This document shows positions 1-10,400 of a DNA stretch of 64,000 nucleotides, in pieces (position 1 is the stretch's first letter; each line of letters begins with the position of its first letter). Made by a program: the position numbers and the translations under genes. This DNA comes from Phoma sp. XZ068. Its lineage: Eukaryota; Ascomycota; Dothideomycetes; Pleosporales; Didymellaceae. The stretch covers positions 930,001-994,000 of the forward strand of contig RBKR01000005.1 of the NCBI GenBank assembly GCA_004835665.1. The letters are read 5' to 3'. The notes under the pieces were generated by a model. It saw nothing but the letters and a program-made list of their open reading frames with translations, was not told the DNA's origin and did not search any database.

Positions 1-1
1 A

Positions 2-604
2 CGAAAGCGCAAGCTCCAACAGCTACAACAGCTGTTCGACGACGAAGACCTGAGCGACCGACAGGTTCTTACAAGGTCAACAAGTCCTTATGAAGATCGA
101 TCTGGTTCGGGATCGGTTCGGTATGAGCGCTCTGTAGCAAGCTCGTCACCGCACATCGCAGCTTTGCCCAGCAATTTCAGCTCGCCACAATCTGATCATG
201 CATCAATTTCCAATCAAACATGGAGTACGGCTGTCACAATGTCTACCGAGCAACTGCCCATATACACCCACCAATACTCCAACACCAATCAGCATATGCA
301 CGGCTACAACGTAGGCGGTCCGACCGCCACGACCTATTCGACGTGGAACGCATTTCCGGCGAACGCAGGGATTGGCTACTCGACACCAGGGTCATCTCAT
401 CATTCCACGTATCCATCGCATGAATCGCTCTGGCCGCCGTCTGAATTCGGAGCAACGTATTCCTACGCTGTGCATCAACAAGCTGCAGTCCCAGATTCAA
501 GATCGTATGTTCCTTCGTGGCAGTATCACATAGGCGAGGATATGTCAGTCGGGATCACTTCAGATCCATATGGCAGGAGGTATCATCAATACGAGCCGTG
601 TTGA
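2..604 (+). CDS. 3' end of an unidentified Gln/Ser/Tyr-rich protein (5' end outside window)
   Basis: The frame is open from base 2 to the TGA at 602-604, so about 200 C-terminal residues are visible and the start lies outside the window. The visible part begins with a basic, glutamine-rich helix (RKRKLQQLQQLFDDEDL). A long low-complexity tail follows, rich in Ser, Tyr, His, Gln, Pro and Gly (for example STYPSHESLWPP and SYVPSWQYHIGED). Such tails are common in fungal transcription factors and the basic segment could be the edge of a DNA-binding domain, but no domain can be named from this piece. It converges with the G-alpha-like gene at 910-2820. The reading is probably genuine because it stays open for 200 codons with no intron signal. 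Function is unknown. Confidence 0.6.
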   Translation, partial: RKRKLQQLQQLFDDEDLSDRQVLTRSTSPYEDRSGSGSVRYERSVASSSPHIAALPSNFSSPQSDHASISNQTWSTAVTMSTEQLPIYTHQYSNTNQHMHGYNVGGPTATTYSTWNAFPANAGIGYSTPGSSHHSTYPSHESLWPPSEFGATYSYAVHQQAAVPDSRSYVPSWQYHIGEDMSVGITSDPYGRRYHQYEPC

Positions 605-909
605 GTCTCTTCATATAGAATGCCCGTAGTATTTCTAATAGCGTCCGAAACTCTACATTACTATTAGTACCCTGTCACAACCGTGTGTATCCTGGGCGTC
701 TAATGTAGTATACCCTCACCTTGTTCCTATCACAACTGTACACCAGAGCACTCCCTAAGATGGTATCTTGAATCCCAAACGCCAAACTGTGGGTGATGCC
801 AATAAACCAGAGAAATCATACCATGCCACCCCGAACCATACCGAACCATACCGAACCATGCCATACCAAGACACATCCCATCCAATCAACCCACCCGTTC
901 ATAAAACAA
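605..909. other. Convergent intergenic spacer
   Basis: This 305-bp stretch lies between two convergent stop codons and must hold both 3' UTRs. The only structure seen is the 10-bp tandem repeat at 831-860. Confidence 0.6.
831..860. repeat. 10-bp tandem repeat, three copies
   Basis: Three head-to-tail copies of ccgaaccata are present, the last ending in g. A degenerate ccatacc follows. The tract lies in the spacer between convergent genes. Confidence 0.85.
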
Positions 910-2820
910 TCATGAGAATTCACTATCCACCGACCTTTTCGATAATAAGCCCTCCAGCTTCGACCCGCTTCTTGAACGTAGATTTAGGCGACCATTCGTA
1001 AGCTTTCTAGTGAGCCCTGACCCAGAACTCATGCTTGCTTCGCTCTCCTGCCAGACTTCGCTTCTCGCCTTGCGCTGCTGAATATGCTGCAGCGTCTTCT
1101 TCAGCGCAGCGTAAAGATGCTGATTGTCGCTCATATCGAGATCGACCCAGAACGAGTAGATAGACAGCTGGTTGCGGTTTAGATCTTTGAACTGCTTCAA
1201 GATGTACTGACGAGCTGAATTGTCTGGATCGGTGGCGCTGGGCACGTAGTCTGGGAAGAGGGCCTCCAGTGGCGAGTGGCGCAATTTGTCCCGGAAGCGA
1301 GTGAAGTTGTTGAGCAAGAGGATGATGGCGGAGTCGGCGAATTTGGGTGATGTGGCCCAGGACTCGAAGCTGGCAAAGTCGTCCAGTAACTGCGATTTCG
1401 TTGTTTGGCCGTAGAATGGGCGATCGTAGAGCGAAACATCGACTGTGTAGACGAGTGATGTAGCACTGTCGAACTGGTGGAACCAGCGCTTGCGGAATTG
1501 GTCAGGAATGTAGCCGTTGATGTTGAAGAGGTGAACATCCAGTTCATCCCAGTTGAAACGTAGCTCTTTGATGCCTCCGATGGACTGATTCAAGCGAATT
1601 ATGTCTGCTTCCGTGGGTATGTAATCTTCTGAAGCAATTCTCTGAACCTCCTGGGCAAAATAGGGCGCGTATTGCGGGAAGTCGATCTCGAAATTCTTCA
1701 AGTACATCGACGAGAACTCAGCACTGACCCACAGGTTTCGTACGGCAGCTGCAGCTTCGATTGTGATGCGGTGCATATCGACCATGTCCACCTCATCCAG
1801 CAAGATGGCAAAGTCGTGATTCAAGGCTGTGGGCAGAGCGATACCCGTGTCTTTCAGCAGATCGATGATAGAATGTATGAGTAATCGTACCGTTGAACGC
1901 ACGGCGTCTCGAAACTTCCTGCGATCCTCTGGCGAATAGTAACCCTCGGCGTAAAGGACTTTGATTTGATGCATGACGAGATCCTTGCCGCTATTATCCT
2001 GCCCCATCAGCATAAGTTTCGTCTCTCGTCGAAGCATCATGCTGTCTTCCTGTAGCGCGCGATCGATGGCTTCGGATCTTATAGCGGCGGCGGCATTGTC
2101 GTAATCTTTCTCTGTTGGCTCTTCAGAGTCATCTTTCCGCTTGACCTTTCTGTAGTAAGATAATCTGAGACCCTGTATTCCTCTGGAGACACCTGTGAGG
2201 ACTGTCATGCATCCTCCATTCCATTTCGATGATCGCGCTAGTACCTTCATGGACAAGTCATCCTCCTTCCTAATCTGGCGACTTTTGTGAAGCATGATCT
2301 TGCGCTGCGCAGTGGTATGACTGAGAAGGTCAGGATTCATCAATTAAAGCGATCCGACATCCAGGTTTGCTTACCATTTACATGCCGCCAGCAATATGCG
2401 CACGGATTCTGATTGTCTTTCAGCGACGTCTCGGAGCCGTTCCATGGACCGGCCTCCAACGGCATATTTCAGCTTGACTGCGCAATCCACCACATCGGGG
2501 TCCGGCTGTCGCAGGCTTGCGATCAATTGATCCACGTGTCGTACGAGTAATGCGCAGGATGCCATCAAGACGTCCAAGTCAGAAAGAAGCTGAGGATGCA
2601 GATCATTGACCGCATAGTTGAGCCAATCGTGCACGTTGTCCAGATTCGATCGCAATGCCGTGAGTTGTGCTATGAGGTTGATAGCTGTTTCATTACTGCC
2701 GGCCCACCTGTCGTGCAGCTGCCGGAGCGCATTGATGCCTTGTCGCAGCCTGTCTATGTTCATTCCCACTGTACTGATGAGCTCGTACACTCTCTTGTCG
2801 CTCGGCGGGACGGCCGCCAT
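910..2820 (-). CDS. Degenerate G-protein alpha-like protein with helical N-terminal domain
   Basis: Two exons (2820-2375 and 2320-910) are joined by a 54-nt intron with GTAAGC donor, CTGAC branch and TCTCAG acceptor, giving 618 aa. Residues 1 to about 150 are helical and resemble the N-terminal helical domain of fungal NLR/STAND proteins. From about residue 230 the chain follows the heterotrimeric G-alpha fold: the helix before the P-loop, the alpha-helical insert, then switch regions, and a C-terminal LFPDY segment. All guanine-contact motifs are altered. The P-loop reads GQDNSGKDL instead of GxGESGKST. Switch I has lost the catalytic Arg and Mg-binding Thr (RLNQSIGG). Switch II is NINGY instead of DVGGQ. 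NKxD is NNFT. TCAT is replaced by WVDLD. A final tail of about 50 residues is Ser/Arg-rich. It is probably a non-hydrolysing scaffold or sensor. The start is the first ATG in an open frame that extends further upstream, so a 5' exon could be missing. Confidence 0.85.
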
Positions 2821-3671
2821 TGCGCAACTGGTTGTCGCGATGTGTGTGAGTAGTGTCAACTCGTGATGCCTTGCATCAAGGTCAGGGTGCGGCGGAAAAG
2901 CGCCGGTGATAACTGCCCTAAGTTGCCGATCAGAGTGGTCGGAAGACTTGATTTAGGTTGGCGCTTGTAGGGCGATAATCACGGGATGGGTTCCAGAGTT
3001 ATGAACGCCATAACAGGTGTGGACCAATAGGTCAAGTATTTAAGCACCGGGGGAGGTGGTTGGCCAAGAGTAAGCACCGTGGGCGCAACTCGTTGTCACC
3101 ATCGCATTTAAGTCGATGGAACTGTGAGTGATTGCGCGATGTTAGAGGGAAGATCTACTCCAAATACGAAGCCCTGAATGGTGGTCGAGAGATGACTTGA
3201 GCGGTCGACCGCATGAAGTGACAGGGAACGCACCCAGGGTTCGCGGGGCGCGTTTCGAGTTCACGTGTGCTAGCGCCAACCTTATTTTGTGTTTCACGTT
3301 GAATGGCTCATCATGCACAGCAATCATCAATTGCATTTAGACATCCTTCCATCTCTGTTAGCTGATCTTTGTCAACTTTCTTTCGGTAGATGCGAGCTTG
3401 CAGATTGCTGTTGCATACCCTTGGAAGTCCGCACCTGCAAAGAAAAGGAGATGTGGCTGATGCACGGCGCTAGCGGAAACAATTGCCACGCGAACTTGCT
3501 CAGGCGTCATCGTTGAAGAGTCACTCTTCAGTCAACACCAAACGTGTTTCGCGTGCATATCCTTCCGGCTGCCTGATGACTCCATCGCTCGGCATCTTAT
3601 GTTTGGAATTTACAGTTCTTTAAGAGCGGTACACATGTCGCAACACAACACGCAACAAAACGTCAACAAAT
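2821..3671. other. Divergent intergenic region
   Basis: This 851-bp region lies between the start codons of the G-alpha-like gene (minus strand) and the F-box gene (plus strand), so it should hold both promoters and 5' UTRs. The minus-strand frame stays open for a further 40 codons upstream of 2820 without an ATG. No clear promoter element or other gene was seen. Confidence 0.5.
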
Positions 3672-5627
3672 ATGGCAGCGCTCAGTACGTTGCCCAATGA
3701 GATTATCTCGATAATCTCCAGCCATTTTGATCGGCCGCGGGACTTACTCCATCTGGCCTTGACGAGTCGACGGCTGTCAGAGTTCGCGAGGCTAGATGGG
3801 TGGAAAGCTTTGCTCAAAGGACGCTTCCGTATCAATGGATTAGACGCAGACGCTCAAAATTCAGTACACGGCTTGACCACCCTTTTCCGGAACTGGGATA
3901 GAAAGGGTTTCGTCGCCAGATACTTGGAGCCTAGTATTGAAACCACAAGTTTAAACACATGGGAACCAGCACCATGGAGAGGGCCTCGCGGGCAGACTAT
4001 GGGCTATCAGCCTAGCATTGACAGCTACGAAGAGATCTTGGGCTCATGGACCAGAAGACGAGAGCTCTTGGCGTGGTCTGCTGGTACACAGATTGTTATG
4101 AGGGTGAAAGAGACAGGTTCACCGGCCAAAGACGACTTGGAGACGCGGATTAGTGGTGAGGACAAAACAAGGACCCTCGACTCTTTTGGGCATTTAAGCT
4201 CGTGGTATACCTACAAGACCCCAGAAAGTAGCGAAGGTAGAGATGACATCACAAATTTGCGGGTTTTCCGGCCGCATCAGAAAGAGCAAGGCTTCGAAAC
4301 AATCGTTTTCGGTACTGCCTCCGGACAACTTACACGACTCGATGTGGATCCACAGCAGTCCCAAACGATCGAGCAGAGCTTTGACACTCTTGACCAAGCT
4401 GTCGGTGCTCTTACTGTATCTTCGTCCAGTACACCTTTGCTGGCTGCGACTCTTGGAGACACATCATTAGCACTGTTCCCTTTGGACTGTGATGTATCAG
4501 AGAATCCTATTAGCGCAGCATCAATTGTGACACCAACCATGCAAGGAGCTCGAAGCGGCCGCATTTGGTCTTGTAACTTTTTGTCGGAAGACAAAGTCGC
4601 TCTTGGCATCGGTCCCAGCAACGAGCCAATACAGGTCTACAAAATCACTTCAGATGGTTTCCTGTCTAACCCATACCGATCTTTCACGTTAGGGACATCT
4701 CGAAGCTCTCAGACCTCCATCTACCCAATCCTTCCTGTCTCAGGTCGCACCCAAGGTGGATCAGCAGCCGGCAATGTCTTTTTGTCAGGGGGCTACGACG
4801 GCATCGTAAGACTGCATGACCTTCGATCACCACGCGACATTGAGAGCTTATACTGGGATCCCACGAACGACTCTTCAATCTACTCGCTTGCAACACAAGG
4901 CCTTGAGCGAGTCGTTGTCGGCGTATCAATGCACAGCATGCTCAAAGTCTTTGACCTCCGTCTCGCGGGCTCACGTGCCTACTCTACCATCTCATTGCCA
5001 TCGAAAACGACGAGCAAACCCCGCAACCAGGACTACGCTACGAATGCCATCGTCAACGCGTCGAAAGACACCGCAACCACTCTATGCGGCGGCTGGAACG
5101 TGTACCTAAATGCGCGCAATTCGCTAAAGCGTGACGCCTACCGAGAGGACTACTCGCGTGGTCGTGAAGATTCACCTGTTTACAGTCTCTCCATTCCCTC
5201 AGCTACGAGCCCTAACGTGTATGCTGGTCTCGAAGGTGCGATAGAGAATCTGACGTTTCACGGCATCGCGGATCCGTACCCTGACACTCTACTCTCGTCA
5301 CGCGATCCGGATGGTGGTGTGAAAGACGGAACATCCTCATATAATCCTCGAGGGGACGCTCTCAATTTGGGCATGTACGAGCAGGGCAACGAAGAGGGAT
5401 TGGGCATGCAGCTCCTTGTACAAGATGATGTTACTACGGAGGTAGCACAGAAGGGTCTGGGGCGGGAGGACGCGAAGTACAAAGATCTGGACGAACGATG
5501 GAAAGATCTGAGAGACGAAAAGGATAGATGGACAAGAGGTGTGCCTCAAGGCCCAAGGCAAAATCATAGAGGTGGACGAGGCGGTAGAGGTAGAGGTAGA
5601 GGTCGCGGCCGTGGCCGCGGGTCATAA
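3672..5627 (+). CDS. F-box/WD40 protein with C-terminal RG-rich tail
   Basis: Single-exon gene of 651 aa starting at ATG 3672. An F-box occupies about residues 4-55 (LPNEIISIISSHF, then LALTSRRLSEFARLDGWK) and should bind Skp1. Degenerate beta-propeller repeats follow, for example GGYDGIVRLHDLRSP and VSMHSMLKVFDLR, which would present substrates to an SCF ubiquitin ligase. A charged region near residue 600 has many D, E, K and R residues. The last 25 residues are almost pure Arg/Gly (GGRGGRGRGRG), a low-complexity tail typical of RNA-binding or nucleolar proteins and unusual for an F-box protein. The stop is only 23 bp from the stop of the convergent hydrolase gene. The substrate is unknown. 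Confidence 0.85.
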   Translation: MAALSTLPNEIISIISSHFDRPRDLLHLALTSRRLSEFARLDGWKALLKGRFRINGLDADAQNSVHGLTTLFRNWDRKGFVARYLEPSIETTSLNTWEPAPWRGPRGQTMGYQPSIDSYEEILGSWTRRRELLAWSAGTQIVMRVKETGSPAKDDLETRISGEDKTRTLDSFGHLSSWYTYKTPESSEGRDDITNLRVFRPHQKEQGFETIVFGTASGQLTRLDVDPQQSQTIEQSFDTLDQAVGALTVSSSSTPLLAATLGDTSLALFPLDCDVSENPISAASIVTPTMQGARSGRIWSCNFLSEDKVALGIGPSNEPIQVYKITSDGFLSNPYRSFTLGTSRSSQTSIYPILPVSGRTQGGSAAGNVFLSGGYDGIVRLHDLRSPRDIESLYWDPTNDSSIYSLATQGLERVVVGVSMHSMLKVFDLRLAGSRAYSTISLPSKTTSKPRNQDYATNAIVNASKDTATTLCGGWNVYLNARNSLKRDAYREDYSRGREDSPVYSLSIPSATSPNVYAGLEGAIENLTFHGIADPYPDTLLSSRDPDGGVKDGTSSYNPRGDALNLGMYEQGNEEGLGMQLLVQDDVTTEVAQKGLGREDAKYKDLDERWKDLRDEKDRWTRGVPQGPRQNHRGGRGGRGRGRGRGRGRGS

Positions 5628-5650
5628 ATCATATTCCATTTCAGCTTCTA

Positions 5651-6682
5651 TCAAAGCACTGCCGTTTCTTTCTCCTCGCCTTTTCCATCGTTCACATCCA
5701 GCCCCAGCACTCTCTCCAGAAAGCGTCTCTGTACCCTGTTCATCTCCTCCCCGACCGGCACACCCGGCTCAAACATCGTAGCTCCGTGATACACGCCCGG
5801 CCACACATGCAACTCCGCACTGCCACCATCCCTCCAAATTTTACTCGCGAACGCCACCGCTTGATCCCTCATACTCTCACACTCCCCAATATCAATAAAC
5901 ACCAGCGGCAAACCTCCTAAATTCGCTGCTCTACCAGCAACTCTCACCCCGTCAGGATCATTCCTATCGCCATCCCCAAGCACCGCGTCCCAAGCGCGCT
6001 CACTCAGCCACCCAGGCCACGTCGTGCCCTCCCAAAATTGCGCCGACGAAGACGAAGTCTCATGCCGATCATCTAACATGGGAACCTGCAGCACCAACGC
6101 ACAACACCGCGGTCCACCTTCCCTTCTCGCCAGCAGACACGCCGACGCAGCAATTGCCCCGCCGCCAGAAATCCCATTCACGATAATCTTACTTGGATCA
6201 ATGTCCAATTCCGCTGCGTGCTGGACAAGGTAGACCAAGCCCGCATACGCATCATAAGTACCAGCGGGCGCGGGGTGTTCGGGCGCAAGTCTGTACTCTA
6301 CACTCGCGAAAACAATGTTGCTGGAGGGCGAAAAGTGATCCATGGGGAACCCAACGCCGAAGAAGCGGTCGCCGGAAATTTGGCCGCCGCCGTGGATGTG
6401 GTACACCACGGGTCGTCCAGAGGGCCATTTCTTGCCGTCGCTGGTGCTTGGTTGGTAGAGTGCGAGGGTGACGGGGGTATCGCTCAGGCCGGTTACGCCC
6501 GGGACGGTGATGTCTGTGTGGGTGTACTGAGGGTGTGCTTTCGCGATGGTGGACGCGTCTACGCCGATTGCCTTTACGCCATCCCTGATCGCTTTGATGT
6601 CAAAGGTTTTGTCGGTATTGGGTAAGCCTCCGCCGTTCTTGAACGCGGGGTCGAAGGGGGAACGTTTCGGTTGGCCTGACAT
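5651..6682 (-). CDS. Alpha/beta hydrolase of the hormone-sensitive lipase type
   Basis: Single exon of 343 aa. The start chosen is ATG 6682 (MSGQPKRSPFDP). The frame is open further upstream but only from a TTG at 6820, so that extension is not supported. The HGGG oxyanion-hole motif (YHIHGGGQISGD) lies near residue 100. The nucleophile elbow is GISGGGAIA, with the catalytic Ser between Gly residues. The C-terminal part contains the expected Asp region (PLVFIDIGE) and His (WPGVYHGATMF). The order and spacing match esterases of the HSL/acetyl-hydrolase family (Abhydrolase_3). There is no signal peptide, so it is likely a cytosolic esterase acting on small acyl esters. The natural substrate cannot be told from sequence. 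Confidence 0.88.
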   Translation of the reverse strand: MSGQPKRSPFDPAFKNGGGLPNTDKTFDIKAIRDGVKAIGVDASTIAKAHPQYTHTDITVPGVTGLSDTPVTLALYQPSTSDGKKWPSGRPVVYHIHGGGQISGDRFFGVGFPMDHFSPSSNIVFASVEYRLAPEHPAPAGTYDAYAGLVYLVQHAAELDIDPSKIIVNGISGGGAIAASACLLARREGGPRCCALVLQVPMLDDRHETSSSSAQFWEGTTWPGWLSERAWDAVLGDGDRNDPDGVRVAGRAANLGGLPLVFIDIGECESMRDQAVAFASKIWRDGGSAELHVWPGVYHGATMFEPGVPVGEEMNRVQRRFLERVLGLDVNDGKGEEKETAVL

Positions 6683-7424
6683 TGTAGAATTCACGAAGAA
6701 TGCGAGTTGGGCAGTGATGTTAGTTTCGTAATACGTTGCGCGGTGCAGAGGAGTTTTGAGTGCCCTTTTTATCCAGTTCTTTAACCACGAACAGGTACAA
6801 TAAGGCCTGTAATACTTCAAGCAACGGTAACAGTTCCTAGTTCAGTGCTGAGTGCAGGACGTGAGAGCAGGTGTAAGCACTACCTCGGGTGGAGCATTAT
6901 ACGAACGGACAGCAACCTCGGAGTGCACCTGATTTAGAAACTGGGGTGACTAGGCTCCATTAACCTTTACAATCCTCCTCCCCCTCTCCACTTCCGGGAA
7001 GGCGCGATTCGTCAAGTTCCGGACCGCGCGTAGTCCACAGTCCCACGCGGGATACGGTGACGTGAATTCTGCGCTATCAATTCCGGTGAGTCGGGGGTGC
7101 ACAAGCTCGTGAATAGTGGGTAGAGGTCGTGTGACACGATCGCAACAAACACGGAGACACTAAGAATATTTGACGGAGATGATGTTGGTGAACAATGTAC
7201 TTCTTGATTTGGTAAACAGCTAATGCTGTGCCTATTAGAAAATATGCAACTTGAAAACCGCTTCTTTGCAGCGGGCAAAATGCTCAGCGCTTGAGCGATG
7301 ATAGATCTGTCTAGCTCTAAATCTGGATAAGAAAATGCATGATACATCGCATGGCATACAAATTGCCATGGAACAACGCCATAACTACGTGAAAAAAAAT
7401 GCGAAAATGAAGACAGACGCGGGT
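6683..7424. other. Intergenic region upstream of the hydrolase
   Basis: This stretch holds the hydrolase promoter and the 3' UTR of the ABC transporter gene. Short open frames occur on both strands but none has convincing protein character. Confidence 0.5.
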
Positions 7425-10400
7425 CTAGGCCTTCTCTGTAGAAACACCCGGTGCTGAAGTCGATGGGCCGCGCTCCGCAGTCGTGGAGGTGGCGTTGTTG
7501 GCAACCTTCTCGTTGTCAAGCATTTGCTCCTGTGCGGCGGGCTTCTGAGCACCTTCCTCCTTGTCAGTCTTCTCCTTCTTGGTCTTGGGCATGCGGATGA
7601 GCCAGTAGAGAGCAAGGGCTGCGAAGACGTTGAAGATGACGTAAACCCAGAGGATTCCAAAGTTGCGCCATACGTCGCTGTAGTTGCTGGAAAGCGCCTT
7701 GAGGAAGACATCAGTGCTCTTGACCGCGCAGTACTGGCACCCTTCAGTGGCCTCGGGGTTCTCCATATAGCCACCCATCGCGTCCACGTACGGTTGGATG
7801 TACGTGGAGCAGGTGTCGCCTTGCGGAGGATTGAAGGTGATGAATTCGTTCGGAGCACAATGAACCGTGGCTTTCGCTAGACCTGTCGCCAGTAATCCAG
7901 ACACCAGGTATGTAAATGGCGAGATACGGTACATGAAGATCCAGAAGCGGGGGAAAGAGGAAGGGGTCGCGAGGACACCACAGAAGACCAAGCAGAGCGA
8001 GAACATCAAGTTGGCAAGGTTACCACCAGTCTCGGCCGACTCAATACCAGCGATGACCATGTGCGTAAAGGTTGAGGTGAATAACAAGAACATCCAGGTG
8101 AAGAGGAAGAGCTGGAAGCCGCGGTAAGAAACCTCATCCGTTTCCGCGGCATTGCGGTAGAGACCGATGGGGTAGGACCAGGCGAAGTAGATGAGGACAG
8201 CCATGAGCGAGTTCCAGGGAAGCTCGACGAGAATGTTGGACAGCATGAACGCCTTCCAAGAGTAAGCTTTGCTAGGACGTTCACGGACCTCGTACAAAGC
8301 ACGCTGGGTAACGAAGTGAGGCATGATTTGCTGGACGAGCTGACCGAAGATAGTAAGCAACATGAAGACACCGAACATCTGGTTCTGGAGACCTTGCTGA
8401 GTGTTGGGCATCTTGTACAGCGAAAAGCCGATGAACAGAGCCGAAGAAACACAGAGGAGCGTCTTGGAGTAGATGTAAGCCGGGCTACGCCAGTACTGCT
8501 GGAAAACACGCTTGGTGGTCTCGCGGAATTGCTCGCCGAAAGGAGCAGCGAACTCGCGGTAGGCAGCCGTGTCCTCTCGCTTCTGGGCGGACATGGTGCG
8601 CTCGAGACGGTTTACCTGGGAGCGTTCGACCTTGAGTTCCTCGAGGTGACGTTGGACCTCGGCGTACTCCGCGGAGTCGCGCCATGTCTGGTGCCAGTCG
8701 ATTTCAGTGTGAGATCCAGGAGCAGCGCCAATGACCTCGAGCATCCATTCAGCGGGGTTAGCCTCGGGAGGGCACGGATGACTTCCATTGCGTACAAAGT
8801 AATCGACGAGAATCTTGGAGTTGTCACCAACATCTCCATAGTAGACAGTGCGGCCACCTTTCGCAAGGAAGAGAAGACGATCGAAACGCTGGAACAGCAT
8901 AGCAGAGGGCTGGTGGATTGTGCAGAGAATAGCTTGACCGTTTTTCTTGAGCTTGTCCAAGAGATCGAGAATCGCCCATGAGGTTTGAGAGTCGAGACCG
9001 GAGGTAGGCTCGTCCAAGAAGAGAAGGAGAGCGGGCTTAGCAGCCAGCTCAACACCAATAGTAAGACGCTTGCGCTGTTCGACGTTGAGACCTTCGCCAG
9101 GTACACCTACGACGGCATCGGCGTACTCATCCATGTCAAGGAGCTTGATAACTTCGGTAACGTAGTCGATTTTCTCTTGACGGGAGACGTGGGCAGGTTG
9201 ACGGAGAAGGGCAGAGAACGTAAGGGCTTCACGGACAGTCGAGGTAGCCAAATGCAAGTCTTGTTGCTGAGCGTAACCAGTCTTGCGCTGGAAAGATGCA
9301 TCACGGGGAGTGCCGTCGACTAGCATCTCACCAGAGATGACACCCATAGTGGTACGCGTAGCCAAAACATCGAGTAGGGTGGTCTTGCCGGCACCAGACA
9401 CACCCATAAGGGCGGTCAGAGTGCCAGGCTTGACCCAACCGTCCACGTGGTCCAGAATGCGGCGGGGTTCACCCTTGATCTTGATGTCATAACAGACGTC
9501 CTTCCACTGGAAGATGGCAGTCTGGCGTTCGATGATGGCAATGTTGTCGTTGCTGTCGGCATACCCAGCGGGGCGACCAGTGGGGTTGTTCTCGAGATCA
9601 TCAGTAGACTTGGCCTTGGGGACCGTGTAGCCACGACGGAAGACTAGGACTTCACCCTTGGACTTAGCGGAGGTAATGAACTCGGTAGCAGTAAGGTAGA
9701 CCATCATAAGAATGAACATGAAGGCCCATAGGATACCAAAGTTGCGCCACTTGTGCGAAGCCTCGTACTCGTATGCAGAGTTGATGTAGACAGCACCGTC
9801 AACGAAAGGCTCACCGGGAACAGATCCGACAGCTGAGCAAGCGCGCTGGGCTCCAGACACGTTCTCGTAGCCTGGGCCAGTGGGGACGAATGCGTTGCAT
9901 TCGTATTGCCTGCCAACGAACTCGTTAATCATAAGAGCTTCAAATCCATAACTGACAGGATTGATGTAGCGGATCCACTTGGACCAGCCCAACATGTAGT
10001 TGGGAGGGATGGCAAAACCGGTGTAGATGACAAGACCCAGGATAAGGATAGCAGCGGGTGCCAGGGCCTGGACGAGAGACTTGGATAGAGAGGCAATCGA
10101 TCGGAAGAACATGGACATGACCAGCGTAAGAGTGAACGAGATCAAGACGAAGAAGAAGAAATTGCCAGGCTCGCGACGCAGGTTGGTCATGAAGTAAAGA
10201 ACCAGGTTGAACGTAATAGCGTTGGCAATCTTATATGGCATATCCGTCAACATACTAGCAAAAGCTTCGGCAGACGGGTGATAGAGAGCGTATCGGGAGT
10301 GCTTTTCGACGATAGGACGTTGAGCGTAGAGAGTAAGGATCTCGAGGGCGGAACCAAAAGCATTCATGAGAATGGCGAAGAAGAGCAGGGCGGATCGCTG

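Noticed and set aside
6683..6820. 46-residue N-terminal extension of the hydrolase
   Set aside because: Begins at TTG; first ATG at 6682 gives a typical family start.
8316..8981. 221-codon plus-strand frame inside the ABC transporter
   Set aside because: It lies wholly antisense to the second half of a clear PDR gene and mirrors its codons.
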